Assembly: GCF_003574445.1 (NCBI RefSeq)
Contig: NZ_KZ984553.1
Span: 248,001-312,000 of the forward strand
Origin: Streptomyces sp. YIM 130001
Lineage (GTDB): Bacteria; Actinomycetota; Actinomycetes; Streptomycetales; Streptomycetaceae
DNA length: 64,000 nucleotides
Direction of reading: 5' to 3'
Shown here: piece by piece, positions 16,867 to 25,460 of the stretch
Position numbering within the stretch: the stretch's first letter is position 1
Layout: each line of letters starts with the position of its first letter
The notes under the pieces: model-generated
Told to the model about the DNA's origin: nothing
The model's input: only the letters and a program-made list of their open reading frames with translations
Databases searched by the model: none
Made by a program: the position numbers and the translations under genes

Positions 16867-17802
16867 TCACCGCGCCCCGTACACCGCCCCCGGCTCCTCG
16901 GCCGCGGCGAGCAGTTCGCGCGTCGTTTCGCCCGCCTCCGAAGGGGTCCAGCGGGTGCCCTTGTCCACGCCGGGGCCGGGGCGCCAGCCCTCCATGACGG
17001 TGATGCGTCCGGCCTCGGCCTCGAAGACGCGGCCGGTGACGCCGTCGGATGCGGCGGAGCCGAGCCAGACGACGAGGGGGGAGACGTTCTCCGGGGCCAT
17101 GGCGTCGAATCCGTCGCCGGGCGCGGTCATGGCCCCGGCGAACGTCTGCTCCGTCATACGGGTCCGCGCGGCCGGCGCGATGGCGTTGACCTGGACCCCG
17201 TAGCGCCCCATCTCCGCGGCCGAGACCAGGGTCAGGCCGAGGATGCCGGCCTTGGCCGCCGAGTAGTTGCCCTGTCCGACGCTGCCGAGCAGGCCCGCTC
17301 CGGAGCTGGTGTTGACCACCCGTGCCGCGTGCTTGCGGCCCGCCTTCGCCTCGGTGCGCCAGTGCGCGGCGGCGTGCTTCAACGGCAGGAAGTGGCCCTT
17401 GAGATGGACGCGGACGACGGCGTCCCAGTCGTCCTCGTCGAGGTTGACGAGCATGCGGTCGCGCAGAAATCCGGCGTTGTTGACCAGGGTGTCGAGTCGG
17501 CCGAAGGCTTCGAGGGCCGTGGCGATCAGGTCGGCCGCGCCGGCGGTGGTGGCGATGTCGCCGCCGTGCGCCACGGCCTCGCCGCCCGCCGCCCGGATCT
17601 CCTCCACCACGGGGGCGGCCGGGCCGTCGGTTCCCGCGCTGCCGTCGAGGCCGACGCCGAGATCGTTGACGACCACCTTGGCGCCCTCCGCCGCGAAGGC
17701 CAGGGCGTGAGCACGGCCGAGCCCGCGTCCGGCTCCGGTGACGATCACAACTCGCCCTGCACACAGGCCGGTTGATCCGGCCGTCGCGGTCGATCCGGTC
17801 AT
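16867..17802 (-). CDS. SDR oxidoreductase of the HIP (steroid ring) cluster
   Basis: 311 residues, classical short-chain dehydrogenase. The NAD(P) motif is TGAGRGLGR, then NNAG in DTLVNNAG, the catalytic Ser in NTSSGAG and Tyr/Lys in YSAAKAG. It resembles the multifunctional-enzyme-type 17beta-HSD/3-hydroxyacyl-CoA dehydrogenases (VVVNDLGVGLDGS, FAGAM…) and is a likely equivalent of the SDR genes Rv3548c/Rv3549c that sit beside echA20 in Mycobacterium tuberculosis. It is divergent from echA20, and a KstR2-type operator lies between them. The exact step in degradation is not established by the sequence. Confidence 0.85.
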   Translation of the reverse strand: MTGSTATAGSTGLCAGRVVIVTGAGRGLGRAHALAFAAEGAKVVVNDLGVGLDGSAGTDGPAAPVVEEIRAAGGEAVAHGGDIATTAGAADLIATALEAFGRLDTLVNNAGFLRDRMLVNLDEDDWDAVVRVHLKGHFLPLKHAAAHWRTEAKAGRKHAARVVNTSSGAGLLGSVGQGNYSAAKAGILGLTLVSAAEMGRYGVQVNAIAPAARTRMTEQTFAGAMTAPGDGFDAMAPENVSPLVVWLGSAASDGVTGRVFEAEAGRITVMEGWRPGPGVDKGTRWTPSEAGETTRELLAAAEEPGAVYGAR

Positions 17803-17942
17803 GAGGCGGTCCTTTCGGTGATTGGCCCTCGATGGTGGGTTCTCGGTGCGGGTCCTCGGTGGCGGGCAGGATGGATCGGGAGCCGTCCGGCGGGTGGCAC
17901 GCGGGGTCCCGGCTCGCTGGGTTCGCTGCTACCTTCCTACCT

Positions 17943-17956
17943 AACAAATGTTTGGT
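17943..17956. promoter_or_regulatory. KstR2-type operator between SDR and echA20
   Basis: AACAAATGTTTGGT fits the KstR2 consensus AnCAAGnnCTTGnT with two mismatches at symmetric positions. The 19-base context CCTAACAAATGTTTGGTGG is nearly identical to the reverse complement of the second site at 25431-25444. It is flanked by an outer inverted repeat, GCTACCTTCC (17929-17938) and GGAAAGGTAGC (17957-17967). Confidence 0.85.
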
Positions 17957-17977
17957 GGAAAGGTAGCTGATTTGCTC

Positions 17978-18799
17978 ATGGGTGTCTCCACCTCCGTCCC
18001 GGACGACGGCATCACGCTCGTCACGATGGACTTCCCACCGGTCAACGCCCTTCCCGTACAAGCCTGGTACGACCTGGCCGAGGTGCTGCGCACGGCGGGC
18101 GCCGACCCGAAGGTGCGGTGCGTGGTACTCGCCGCCGAGGGGCGCGGATTCAATGCGGGCGTCGACATCAAGGAGCTGCAGCGCGACAGCGGCCATCAGG
18201 CGCTGATCGGCGCCAACCGCGGCTGCTCCGAGGCGTTCGCGGCGGTCTACGAGTGCGAGGTACCGGTCGTGGCCGCGGTGCACGGCTTCTGCCTCGGTGG
18301 CGGTATCGGCCTGGCCGGCAACGCGGACGCGATCGTCGCCTCCGACGACGCCACCTTCGGACTGCCGGAGCTGGACCGCGGAGCACTCGGCGCCGCCACC
18401 CACCTCGCCCGCCTGGTGCCGCAGCACCTGATGCGCACCCTGTACTACACCTCGCGCACCGCCACCGCGGCCGACCTGCACCGGCACGGGTCGGTGTGGG
18501 AGGTGGTTCCGCGGGTCCAACTGCTGGACACGGCAGTCGAGTTGGCCCGGGAGATCGCGTCGAAGGACGGCACCCTGATCCGGCTCGCCAAGGCCGCCAT
18601 CAACGGCATCGACCCCGTGGACGTACGCCGCAGCTACCGCTTCGAGCAGGGCTTCACCTTCGAGGCCAATCTCAGCGGCATCGCCGACCGGGTCCGTGAC
18701 ACCTTCGGCGCCGACGAGGCGAGGTCCGGCGACGGCCACGCGCCCCGCGGCGGACAGACACCCGACAAGGGCCACACGAACAAGGAGCCGCAGACGTGA
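17978..18799 (+). CDS. echA20: Enoyl-CoA hydratase family, EchA20-like ring hydrolase
   Basis: About 273 residues, crotonase fold: FNAGVDIKELQ supplies the oxyanion-hole region, and HGFCLGGGIGLAGNADAIVAS is the crotonase signature. In M. tuberculosis EchA20 opens the steroid D ring of the HIEC-CoA intermediate; the immediate linkage to ipdA, ipdB and ipdC here supports that role. An ATG at 17948 lies inside the KstR2 operator, so it is not the start. I chose ATG 17978; TTG 17972 is also possible and lies closer to the AAAGG ribosome site. The last 30 residues are polar and unconserved. The stop overlaps the GTG of ipdA. Confidence 0.88.
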   Translation: MGVSTSVPDDGITLVTMDFPPVNALPVQAWYDLAEVLRTAGADPKVRCVVLAAEGRGFNAGVDIKELQRDSGHQALIGANRGCSEAFAAVYECEVPVVAAVHGFCLGGGIGLAGNADAIVASDDATFGLPELDRGALGAATHLARLVPQHLMRTLYYTSRTATAADLHRHGSVWEVVPRVQLLDTAVELAREIASKDGTLIRLAKAAINGIDPVDVRRSYRFEQGFTFEANLSGIADRVRDTFGADEARSGDGHAPRGGQTPDKGHTNKEPQT

Positions 18800-19692
18800 C
18801 CCAGGACCGGACCACCAAGATCATGACCCCGGACGACGTCGTCGGCCGGATAGAGAGCGGGATGACGGTCGGCATCGGCGGCTGGGGTTCGCGCCGCAAG
18901 CCGATGGCGCTGGTGAGAGCGCTGCTGAGGTCCGACGTGACCGACCTGACCGTGGTGTCGTACGGCGGCCCGGACATCGGACTGCTCGCGGCCGCGGGGA
19001 AGCTGCGCAAGGTGGTCGCGCCCTTCGCGACCCTCGACTCCGTACCGCTGGAGCCGCACTTCACCGCGGCCCGGCAGCGCGGTGCCTTCGAACTCGTCGA
19101 GCTGGACGAGGCGATGTTCATGTGGGGCCTCACGGCCGGGGCGCAGCGACTGCCGTTCATGCCGGTCAGAGCGGGGCTCGGATCCGACGTGATGAAGGTC
19201 AACCCCTGGCTGCGGACGGTCAGTTCGCCGTACGAGGACGGCGAGGAGCTGGTGGCGGCGAAGGCGCTGCGGCTCGATGCGGCGCTCGTTCACCTCAATC
19301 GCGCCGACCCGTACGGCAACGGCCAGTACCTGGGTCCGGATCCGTACTTCGACGATCTGTTCTGCGAGGCCGCGGACCATGCGTACGTGTGCTGCGAGCA
19401 GATCGTCGACACGGCTGATCTGCTCAAGGAGCACGGGCCGCAGACGCTGCTCGTCAAGCGGATCTTCGTGGACGGTGTGGTGCAGACGCCGAACGGCGCG
19501 CACTTCACCTCCTGCGTCCCGGACCACGACCGTGACGAGGCCTTCCAGCGCGCCTACGTGGCCGCCGCGCGCGATCCGGAGGCGTGGCCGGCCTTCGCGG
19601 CACGGTTCCTGGCCGGGGACGAAGCCGCCTATCAGGCCGCCGTCGCGGCCTTCCACCAGGAGCAGTCCGTGACGAAGGGGCGACACGCATGA
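18796..19692 (+). CDS. ipdA: IpdA, CoA-transferase-family ring hydrolase alpha subunit
   Basis: 298 residues, family I CoA-transferase alpha fold: MTPDDVVGRIESGMTVGIGG at the N-terminus, VSYGGPDIGLLAAAGKL, and the receptor-like LGSDVMKVNPW. In steroid degraders IpdA pairs with IpdB not to move CoA but to hydrolyse the last ring of COCHEA-CoA. GTG 18796 overlaps the echA20 stop, and the gene ends overlapping ipdB, giving a tightly coupled operon. The name rests on family plus the conserved order echA20-ipdA-ipdB-ipdC, so it is strong but not tested. Confidence 0.9.
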   Translation: MTQDRTTKIMTPDDVVGRIESGMTVGIGGWGSRRKPMALVRALLRSDVTDLTVVSYGGPDIGLLAAAGKLRKVVAPFATLDSVPLEPHFTAARQRGAFELVELDEAMFMWGLTAGAQRLPFMPVRAGLGSDVMKVNPWLRTVSSPYEDGEELVAAKALRLDAALVHLNRADPYGNGQYLGPDPYFDDLFCEAADHAYVCCEQIVDTADLLKEHGPQTLLVKRIFVDGVVQTPNGAHFTSCVPDHDRDEAFQRAYVAAARDPEAWPAFAARFLAGDEAAYQAAVAAFHQEQSVTKGRHA

Positions 19693-20483
19693 GCGCCGAG
19701 GGGATCACCACGTCCGCGGTGCGGACGGCGCCGCCCGCGACTCGTGCCGAGTACTGCGTGGTGGCCTGCGCGGAGTCCTGGCGGGCCGCGGGCCAGGTGC
19801 TCGCCAGTCCGATGGGGACGGTGCCGACGATCGGGGCCCGTCTGGCACGGCTGACGTTCGCACCGGACCTGCTGCTCACCGATGGCGAGGCGCTGCTGAT
19901 GGGTGAGGTGGCGGAGGTCGGGGCGGCGCCCGGAATCGTGGAGGGCTGGCTGCCGTTCCGTCAGCATCTGGCGCTGACCGCGACCGGACGGCGGCACGTG
20001 ATGATGGGCGCGAGCCAGCTGGACCGGCACGGCAACCAGAACATCTCCTGCATCGGCCCCTGGGAACGGCCCACCCGACAGCTGCTCGGGGTACGCGGAG
20101 CCCCGGTCAACACCCTGAACAACCCGACCAGTTACTGGGTTCCGAAGCATTCGCCCAGGGTGTTCGTGGAGCGCGTCGACATGGTCAGTGGTGTCGGCCA
20201 CGACCGCGCCGCGGCGGCCGGGCCGTCCGCGACGCGCTACCACCGCATCCCCGAAGTCATCAGCAATCTGGGCGTGTTCGACTTCGAGACGCCCGACCGC
20301 ACGATGCGCCTGAGGTCTCTGCACCCGGGGGTGACCGTCCAACAGGTCACCGAGGCAACGGGTTTCACCCTCACCGTGCCGGACCAGGTGCCGTACACGC
20401 GGGAGCCCACGGACGCCGAACTCCGCCTGATCCGGGAGGTCGTCGACCCGAAGGGCCTGCGGGACCGCGAGGTGCCCGCGTGA
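19689..20483 (+). CDS. ipdB: IpdB, CoA-transferase-family ring hydrolase beta subunit
   Basis: 264 residues starting at ATG 19689, overlapping the ipdA stop by four bases. Family I CoA-transferase beta fold with the segment MMGASQLDRHGNQNISCIGPW, the glycine-rich loop LLGVRGAPVNTL and the C-terminal IREVVDPKGLRDREV. It forms the active site with IpdA for opening the final C ring in steroid breakdown to give an open-chain dioyl-CoA that FadA6 can cleave. It lies second in the coupled quartet echA20-ipdABC. Confidence 0.9.
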   Translation: MSAEGITTSAVRTAPPATRAEYCVVACAESWRAAGQVLASPMGTVPTIGARLARLTFAPDLLLTDGEALLMGEVAEVGAAPGIVEGWLPFRQHLALTATGRRHVMMGASQLDRHGNQNISCIGPWERPTRQLLGVRGAPVNTLNNPTSYWVPKHSPRVFVERVDMVSGVGHDRAAAAGPSATRYHRIPEVISNLGVFDFETPDRTMRLRSLHPGVTVQQVTEATGFTLTVPDQVPYTREPTDAELRLIREVVDPKGLRDREVPA

Positions 20484-21544
20484 GCGGGCGGCCCGCCACC
20501 ATCGCGACCGCGCTCACCGAACTGACCGGTGTGCGCTACCCGATCGTGCAGACCGGGATGGGCTGGGTGGCCGGTCCCCGCCTCGTGTCCGCCTCGGCGA
20601 ACGCCGGCGCGCTCGGCATCCTCGCGTCCGCCACCATGACCGTCGAGCAGCTGCGTACGGCGGTACGGGAGGTCAAGTCCCGTACCGACGCGCCGTTCGG
20701 GGTGAATCTCCGGGCGGACGCCGGGGACGCCGGCGACCGGGTGGACGTCATCGTCGAGCAGGGTGTGCGGGTGGCGTCGTTCGCACTGGCCCCTTCGCAG
20801 GAGCTGATCGGGCGGCTGAAGGACGCCGGAGTGGTGGTCATCCCGTCCATCGGGGCCCGGCGGCACGCGGAGAAGGTCGCCGCGTGGGGCGCGGATGCGG
20901 TGGTGGTGCAGGGCGGGGAGGGTGGCGGGCACACCGGGGATGTCGCCACCACCGTGCTGTTGCCGCAGGTGGTGGACGCCGTGGACATTCCGGTGGTGGC
21001 GGCCGGCGGGTTCCACGACGGGCGCGGCCTGGTCGCCGCGCTCGCCTACGGGGCCGCGGGGATCGCCATGGGCACGCGGTTCCTGCTCACCTCGGACAGT
21101 ACGGTGCCGGCCGCGGTCAAGGAGAAGTACCTGGCTGCGGCGGTGCAGGACGTCACCGTGACCACCGAGGTGGACGGGATGCGGCACCGGATGCTGCGGA
21201 CCGAGCTGGTCGACGCCCTGGAGCGGTCCGGCCGTACGACCGCGCTCCTGCGGGCGGTCCGGCATGCGGCGGCGTTCAGGAAGGAGTCCGGCGCCACCTG
21301 GGCGGGCCTGGTCCGTGACGGGCTCGCCATGAAGCACGGCAAGAACCTGAGTTGGAGCCAGGTACTGCTCGCCGCGAACACCCCGGTGATGCTCAAGGCG
21401 TCCATGGTGGAGGGCCGCACGGACCGCGGCGTGATGGCGTCCGGGCAGGTGGCGGGCCTGATCGACGATCTGCCGTCCTGTGCGGAGCTGGTGGACCGGG
21501 TGATGGCCGACGCGCACGCCACACTCGAGTCACTGCCTCAATGA
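20480..21544 (+). CDS. ipdC: IpdC, nitronate-monooxygenase-like flavin oxidoreductase
   Basis: 354 residues with the TIM-barrel FMN fold of nitronate monooxygenases: TGVRYPIVQTGMGWVAGPRLVSASANAG at the start, VVQGGEGGGHTGDV for phosphate and flavin binding, and VVAAGGFHDGRGLVAALAYGAAGIAMGTRFL. In the HIP pathway IpdC is the flavin-dependent oxidoreductase acting on the hydroxylated HIC-CoA intermediate. GTG 20480 overlaps the ipdB stop. A strong terminator (21569-21595) follows the gene and faces the convergent fadA6. Confidence 0.88.
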   Translation: MSGRPATIATALTELTGVRYPIVQTGMGWVAGPRLVSASANAGALGILASATMTVEQLRTAVREVKSRTDAPFGVNLRADAGDAGDRVDVIVEQGVRVASFALAPSQELIGRLKDAGVVVIPSIGARRHAEKVAAWGADAVVVQGGEGGGHTGDVATTVLLPQVVDAVDIPVVAAGGFHDGRGLVAALAYGAAGIAMGTRFLLTSDSTVPAAVKEKYLAAAVQDVTVTTEVDGMRHRMLRTELVDALERSGRTTALLRAVRHAAAFRKESGATWAGLVRDGLAMKHGKNLSWSQVLLAANTPVMLKASMVEGRTDRGVMASGQVAGLIDDLPSCAELVDRVMADAHATLESLPQ

Positions 21545-21568
21545 GTGCGCGCAGCACGGGAGTTGGGA

Positions 21569-21595
21569 GGGGGCGGCCGGGTTCCGGCCGCCCCC
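21569..21595. terminator. Strong bidirectional terminator hairpin
   Basis: GGGGGCGGCCGG (21569-21580), a 3-base loop GTT, then CCGGCCGCCCCC (21584-21595): a perfect 12-bp stem between the convergent ipdC and fadA6 genes. Confidence 0.9.
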
Positions 21596-21610
21596 GACTC
21601 CGTTCGCCAC

Positions 21611-22768
21611 TCACAGTCGTTCGATGATCGTCACGTTCGCCTGGCCGCCGCCCTCGCACATGGTCTGCAGACCGAACCGGCCGCCGGTGCGCTCCAGTTC
21701 GTGCAGCAGTGTGGTCATCAGGCGGGCTCCGGTGGCGCCGAGCGGGTGACCGAGGGCGATCGCACCACCGTTGACGTTGACCCGCTCCGGGTCGGCGCCG
21801 GTCTCCTTGAGCCAGGCCAGGACGACCGGCGCGAAGGCCTCGTTGATCTCCACCAGGTCGATGGCGTCGAGCGACATCGCGGCCTTCTTCAGGGCGTGAG
21901 CGGTGGCCGGGATCGGCGCGGAGAGCATGCGGATCGGGTCCTCGCCGCGGGCGGACAGGTGGTGGATGCGGGCGCGGGGGGTGAGGCCGTGTTCGCGTAC
22001 GGCACGCTCGGAGGCGATCAGCAGGGCCGCGGCGCCGTCGGAGACCTGCGAGGAGCAGGCCGCGGTGATGCTGCCGCCGGGGACCACCGGGTTCAGGCCG
22101 GCCATCTTCTCCACAGAGGTGTCGCGGCGCGGCCCTTCGTCGGCCGTGACCTCGCCGTACGGGGCGATCTCGCGGTCGAAGCGTCCCTCGTCGACCGCAG
22201 CGAGTGCCCGCCGGTGCGAGCGCAGGGCGAACTCCTCCTGGTCACTGCGGGAGATGCCCCACTTCTCGGCGATCAGCTCGGCGCCGTGGAACTGGTTGAC
22301 CGGCTGGTCCCCGTAGCGGGCCCGCCATCCCGCGGAGCCGGCGAAGGGGCCTTCGGTCAGTCCGAGCGGCTCGGCGGCCTGCCGGGAGGCGAAGGCGATC
22401 GGGATCATCGTCATGTTCTGCGTACCACCCGCGACCACCAGATCCTGGGTGCCGGAGAGCACCCCCTGGGCCGCGAAGTGCACGGCCTGCTGCGACGATC
22501 CGCACTGCCGGTCCACGGTCGTGCCCGGCACCTCCTCCGGCAGTCCGGCGGCCAGCCAAGCGGTGCGGGCGATGTCCCCAGCCTGCGGTCCGACGGTGTC
22601 CAGGCAGCCGAAGACGACGTCCTCCACGGCGGCCGGGTCCACGCCCGTCCGCTCGACCAGGGCGGCGAGCACATGGGCGCCCAGGTCGGCGGGATGCACG
22701 CCGCCGAGCCCACCCTTGCGGCGGCCGACGGGCGTACGGACGGCATCGACGATGTAGGCCTCGGTCAT
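21611..22768 (-). CDS. fadA6: FadA6-like thiolase
   Basis: 385 residues, thiolase fold. The nucleophile Cys89 lies in VDRQCGSSQQAVH, NEAFAPVV and NGGAIALGHPLGATGAR carry the catalytic His, and the second Cys lies in MCEGGGQAN. In M. tuberculosis FadA6 cleaves the ring-opened dioyl-CoA left by IpdAB. ATG 22768 has AAGGAGC upstream. It is the last gene of the minus-strand operon fadE30-ipdF-kstR2-fadA6, a gene order close to the mycobacterial one. Confidence 0.9.
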   Translation of the reverse strand: MTEAYIVDAVRTPVGRRKGGLGGVHPADLGAHVLAALVERTGVDPAAVEDVVFGCLDTVGPQAGDIARTAWLAAGLPEEVPGTTVDRQCGSSQQAVHFAAQGVLSGTQDLVVAGGTQNMTMIPIAFASRQAAEPLGLTEGPFAGSAGWRARYGDQPVNQFHGAELIAEKWGISRSDQEEFALRSHRRALAAVDEGRFDREIAPYGEVTADEGPRRDTSVEKMAGLNPVVPGGSITAACSSQVSDGAAALLIASERAVREHGLTPRARIHHLSARGEDPIRMLSAPIPATAHALKKAAMSLDAIDLVEINEAFAPVVLAWLKETGADPERVNVNGGAIALGHPLGATGARLMTTLLHELERTGGRFGLQTMCEGGGQANVTIIERL

Positions 22769-22844
22769 GAGTGCTCCTTGAGGGTGTCGGGACGGTGCGG
22801 GGAGTCGGTGAGCGATGTCGGTGGGAGGTTGCCGCGCCGGGACT

Positions 22845-23432
22845 TCACTGCGGTACGGCGATGCCTTCGAGCACCACCGACAGGTACTGCCGGGCGATCT
22901 CGTCGGGGCTGTGCCGTCCACCGGGCCGGTACCAGGAGGCGGCCACCCAGACCGTGTCGCGCACGAAGCGGTAGGTGAGCCGGATGTCGAGGTCGGCGCG
23001 GAACTCGCCCTCGGCGACGCCTCGTCGGAGGGTGTCGAGCAGGGCCCCCTCGAACCTGACCCGGCTGTCGGCGAGATAGCGGAAGCGCGGCTGCGCCGCC
23101 AACTGCCGGGACTCCTTCTGGTAGATCGCGACGGCCGCCCGGTGCCGGTCGATCTCCCGGAACGACTCGGTGACCAGCGCCTCGATGGTCTCCCGGGGAC
23201 CGAGCCGCGCCGCGAGCACGCGCTCGTACCCGGCGCGCAGCTCGTCGAGGAAGCCGGAGAGGATCTCGTCGAGCATCGCCTCCTTGGAGTCGAAGTGGTA
23301 GTAGAGACTGCCCGCGAGCATCCCGGCCGCATCCGCGATCCGGCGCACGGTCGTCGCGTTGTAGCCCTCGGCGGCGAACACCTCGGCCGCCGCCGACAGC
23401 AGTTCGCCGTGCCGCTCCATCGACGGACTCAT
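22845..23432 (-). CDS. kstR2: KstR2-like TetR repressor of HIP catabolism
   Basis: 195 residues. N-terminal TetR HTH: LLSAAAEVFAAEGYNATTVRRIADAAGMLAGSLYYHFDSKEAML. The C-terminal ligand domain fits the size of KstR2, which binds HIP-CoA. It sits inside the cluster between ipdF and fadA6, as Rv3557c does next to fadA6, and two KstR2-type operators lie at 17943-17956 and 25431-25444. Its own transcription would come from the operator-controlled fadE30 promoter, giving autoregulation. ATG 23432 or 23420 are both possible starts. Confidence 0.88.
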   Translation of the reverse strand: MSPSMERHGELLSAAAEVFAAEGYNATTVRRIADAAGMLAGSLYYHFDSKEAMLDEILSGFLDELRAGYERVLAARLGPRETIEALVTESFREIDRHRAAVAIYQKESRQLAAQPRFRYLADSRVRFEGALLDTLRRGVAEGEFRADLDIRLTYRFVRDTVWVAASWYRPGGRHSPDEIARQYLSVVLEGIAVPQ

Positions 23433-23447
23433 CGTCGGCCCGGTGCC

Positions 23448-24236
23448 TCAGGCCCGCCTGCTGCTGACGGAGACGGTCTCGCCCGTCATGTACGAGGAGT
23501 ACCCGCTGGCGAGGAAGACCACGACGTTGGCGACCTCCCAGGGTTCGGCGTACCGCCCGAAGGCCTCGCGTTCGGTGAGTTCGGCGAGGAGTTCGGGGGT
23601 GGTGACCTTCACCAGATGCGGGTGCATGGCGAGGCTGGGGGCGACCGCGTTGACCCGTACGCCGAAGTCCGCGGCCTCCAGGGCCGAACAGCGGGTCAGG
23701 GCCATCACTCCGGCCTTGGCGGCGGCGTAGTGGGCCTGGCCGCGCTGGGCGCGCCAGCCGATCACCGAGGCGTTGTTGACGACGACTCCGCCGGAGCCTT
23801 GGTCCTTGAGGCGGCGCAGGGCTGCCCGGGTGCAGCGGAAGGTTCCGCCGAGGGTCACGTCCATGACGTCGTCCCACTGCGTGTCGGTCATGTCGACGAG
23901 GTCCGAAGTGCCGCCGAGCCCCGCGTTGTTGAAGACGATGTCGAGGCTGCCGTGCCGTTCGGCGGCCAGCGCGAGGAGGGCCTGGACCTGGTCCTCGTCG
24001 GTGACGTCGCAGGGCAGGCCGGCAACTCGTTCGGGCCCGAACTCCTCGGCGAGTTCCGCGACGCTCTCCTTCAGGCGCCGGGCGTGCGCGTCGCCGAGAA
24101 CAACGCTTGCGCCCTCCTCCAGGAACCGGCGTGCGGTCGCACCGCCGATGCCGGCGCCCGCGGCCGCGGTCACGACGGCGCTCCGGCCGTCGAGCAGGGC
24201 GTGCCCCGGCACTCGGGGCGGCGGCTTGCTGGTCAC
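23448..24236 (-). CDS. ipdF: IpdF-like SDR oxidoreductase
   Basis: 262 residues, short-chain dehydrogenase: cofactor loop TAAAGAGIGGATAR, NNAG motif in VFNNAGLGG, catalytic Ser in NNASVIGW and YAAAKAG. IpdF acts on the 5-keto/5-hydroxy group of HIP-CoA in mycobacteria, and the gene position between fadE30 and kstR2 matches Rv3559c. The start is GTG 24236, overlapping the fadE30 stop (GTGA). An open frame continues upstream to 24896 but lies antisense to nothing conserved and out of frame with fadE30, so it is excluded. Confidence 0.85.
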   Translation of the reverse strand: MTSKPPPRVPGHALLDGRSAVVTAAAGAGIGGATARRFLEEGASVVLGDAHARRLKESVAELAEEFGPERVAGLPCDVTDEDQVQALLALAAERHGSLDIVFNNAGLGGTSDLVDMTDTQWDDVMDVTLGGTFRCTRAALRRLKDQGSGGVVVNNASVIGWRAQRGQAHYAAAKAGVMALTRCSALEAADFGVRVNAVAPSLAMHPHLVKVTTPELLAELTEREAFGRYAEPWEVANVVVFLASGYSSYMTGETVSVSSRRA

Positions 24237-25414
24237 GGGCGGGCCTCCTTGGGCAGGCCGAGGACGCGCTCGGCGATGATGGTGCGCTGGATCTCGTTCG
24301 ATCCGGCGTAGATGGTGTCGGAGCGGGAGAAGAGATAGAGCCGCTGCCAGTCGTCGAGGTCGTACGGTTCGCCGGCGGCGAGCATGCCGTCGGCGCCACA
24401 CACGTCCATGGCGAGTTCGCCGAGTTCGCGGTGCCAGGTCGCCCAGAAGATCTTGCCGATCGAGGCCTCCGGGCCGGGTGCACCGGCCGCGACGCCGTCG
24501 AGCATGCGCAGGGCGTTGCAGCGGATGGTCTCCAGGCCGGTCCAGGCGCGGGCGAGACGGTCGCGGATCAGCGGGTCGCGGGCCGCGCCGTTGCTCCGGG
24601 CGAGTGCGACGATCGCCTCCAACTCCTGCCTGAATCCCACCTGTTGACCGAGTGTGGAGACACCTCGTTCGAAGCCGAGGGTGGCCATGGCGACCTTCCA
24701 GCCGTCGCCGGGCGCGCCCACGATGTTGCCGGCGCCGGTGCGGGCCCCGTCGAAGAAGACCTCGTTGAACTCGGAGGTCCCGGTCAGCTGGGTGATCGGC
24801 CGGATCTCCACTCCCGGCTGGTCGAGCGGCACGAGCAGGTACGAGAGGCCGTGGTGGCGCCGGGAGCCCTGGTCGGTGCGGGCCACCACGAAGCACCAGT
24901 CGGACTCGTGGGCGAGCGAGGTCCAGATCTTCTGGCCAGTCACCAGCCAGTCACCGCCGGCCGACCCTTGCCCCTCCCGCTCCGCCCGCGTGCGGATGTT
25001 CGCCAGGTCGGAGCCGGCGTCGGGTTCGCTGTAGCCCTGGCACCAGAGTTCGTCGACGGCGACGATCCGGGGCAGGAAACGGGCTCGCTGCTCAGGCGTC
25101 CCGAAGGCCACCAGCGTCGGCCCGAGGAGTTGCTCCCCGATGTGGTTCACCCGGGCCGGCGCCCGGGCGAGCGCGTACTCCTCGTGGAAGGCGACCTGCT
25201 GCTCCAGGGTCGCTCCCCGGCCGCCGAACTCCTCCGGCCAGCCCACGCAGGTCCAGCCCTCGGCCGCCATGTGCCGTTCCCACGCGCGGCGTTCGGCGAA
25301 CGCCTCGTGCTCCCTGCCCGGCCCCCCGCGGCCCCGCAGGTCCGCGAACTCGCCGGTGAGATGACCGGCGAGCCAGCCACGGATCTCGGCGCGGAACTCC
25401 TCGACGCTGCTCAT
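24233..25414 (-). CDS. fadE30: FadE30-like (IpdE1) acyl-CoA dehydrogenase
   Basis: 393 residues with the acyl-CoA dehydrogenase signature motifs: CQGYSEPDAGSDLANIRTRA (substrate and FAD binding), GQKIWTSLAHESD, and the C-terminal SDTIYAGSNEIQRTIIAERVLGLPKE. In mycobacteria FadE30 (IpdE1) pairs with FadE33 (IpdE2) as a heterotetramer that dehydrogenates a ring-containing HIP intermediate. Here it is divergent from fadE31-33 across a KstR2-type operator, as in M. tuberculosis. ATG 25414 has only a weak ribosome site. Confidence 0.88.
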   Translation of the reverse strand: MSSVEEFRAEIRGWLAGHLTGEFADLRGRGGPGREHEAFAERRAWERHMAAEGWTCVGWPEEFGGRGATLEQQVAFHEEYALARAPARVNHIGEQLLGPTLVAFGTPEQRARFLPRIVAVDELWCQGYSEPDAGSDLANIRTRAEREGQGSAGGDWLVTGQKIWTSLAHESDWCFVVARTDQGSRRHHGLSYLLVPLDQPGVEIRPITQLTGTSEFNEVFFDGARTGAGNIVGAPGDGWKVAMATLGFERGVSTLGQQVGFRQELEAIVALARSNGAARDPLIRDRLARAWTGLETIRCNALRMLDGVAAGAPGPEASIGKIFWATWHRELGELAMDVCGADGMLAAGEPYDLDDWQRLYLFSRSDTIYAGSNEIQRTIIAERVLGLPKEARP

Positions 25415-25430
25415 GCCGGTACGTTAATCT

Positions 25431-25444
25431 ACCAAACACTTGTT
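25431..25444. promoter_or_regulatory. KstR2-type operator between fadE30 and fadE31
   Basis: ACCAAACACTTGTT (reverse complement AACAAGTGTTTGGT) matches the KstR2 consensus AnCAAGnnCTTGnT with one mismatch. With flanks it reads CCTAACAAGTGTTTGGTAG on the minus strand, differing from the first site at only two positions. Confidence 0.88.
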
Positions 25445-25460
25445 AGGGAAGGAGCGGCGA

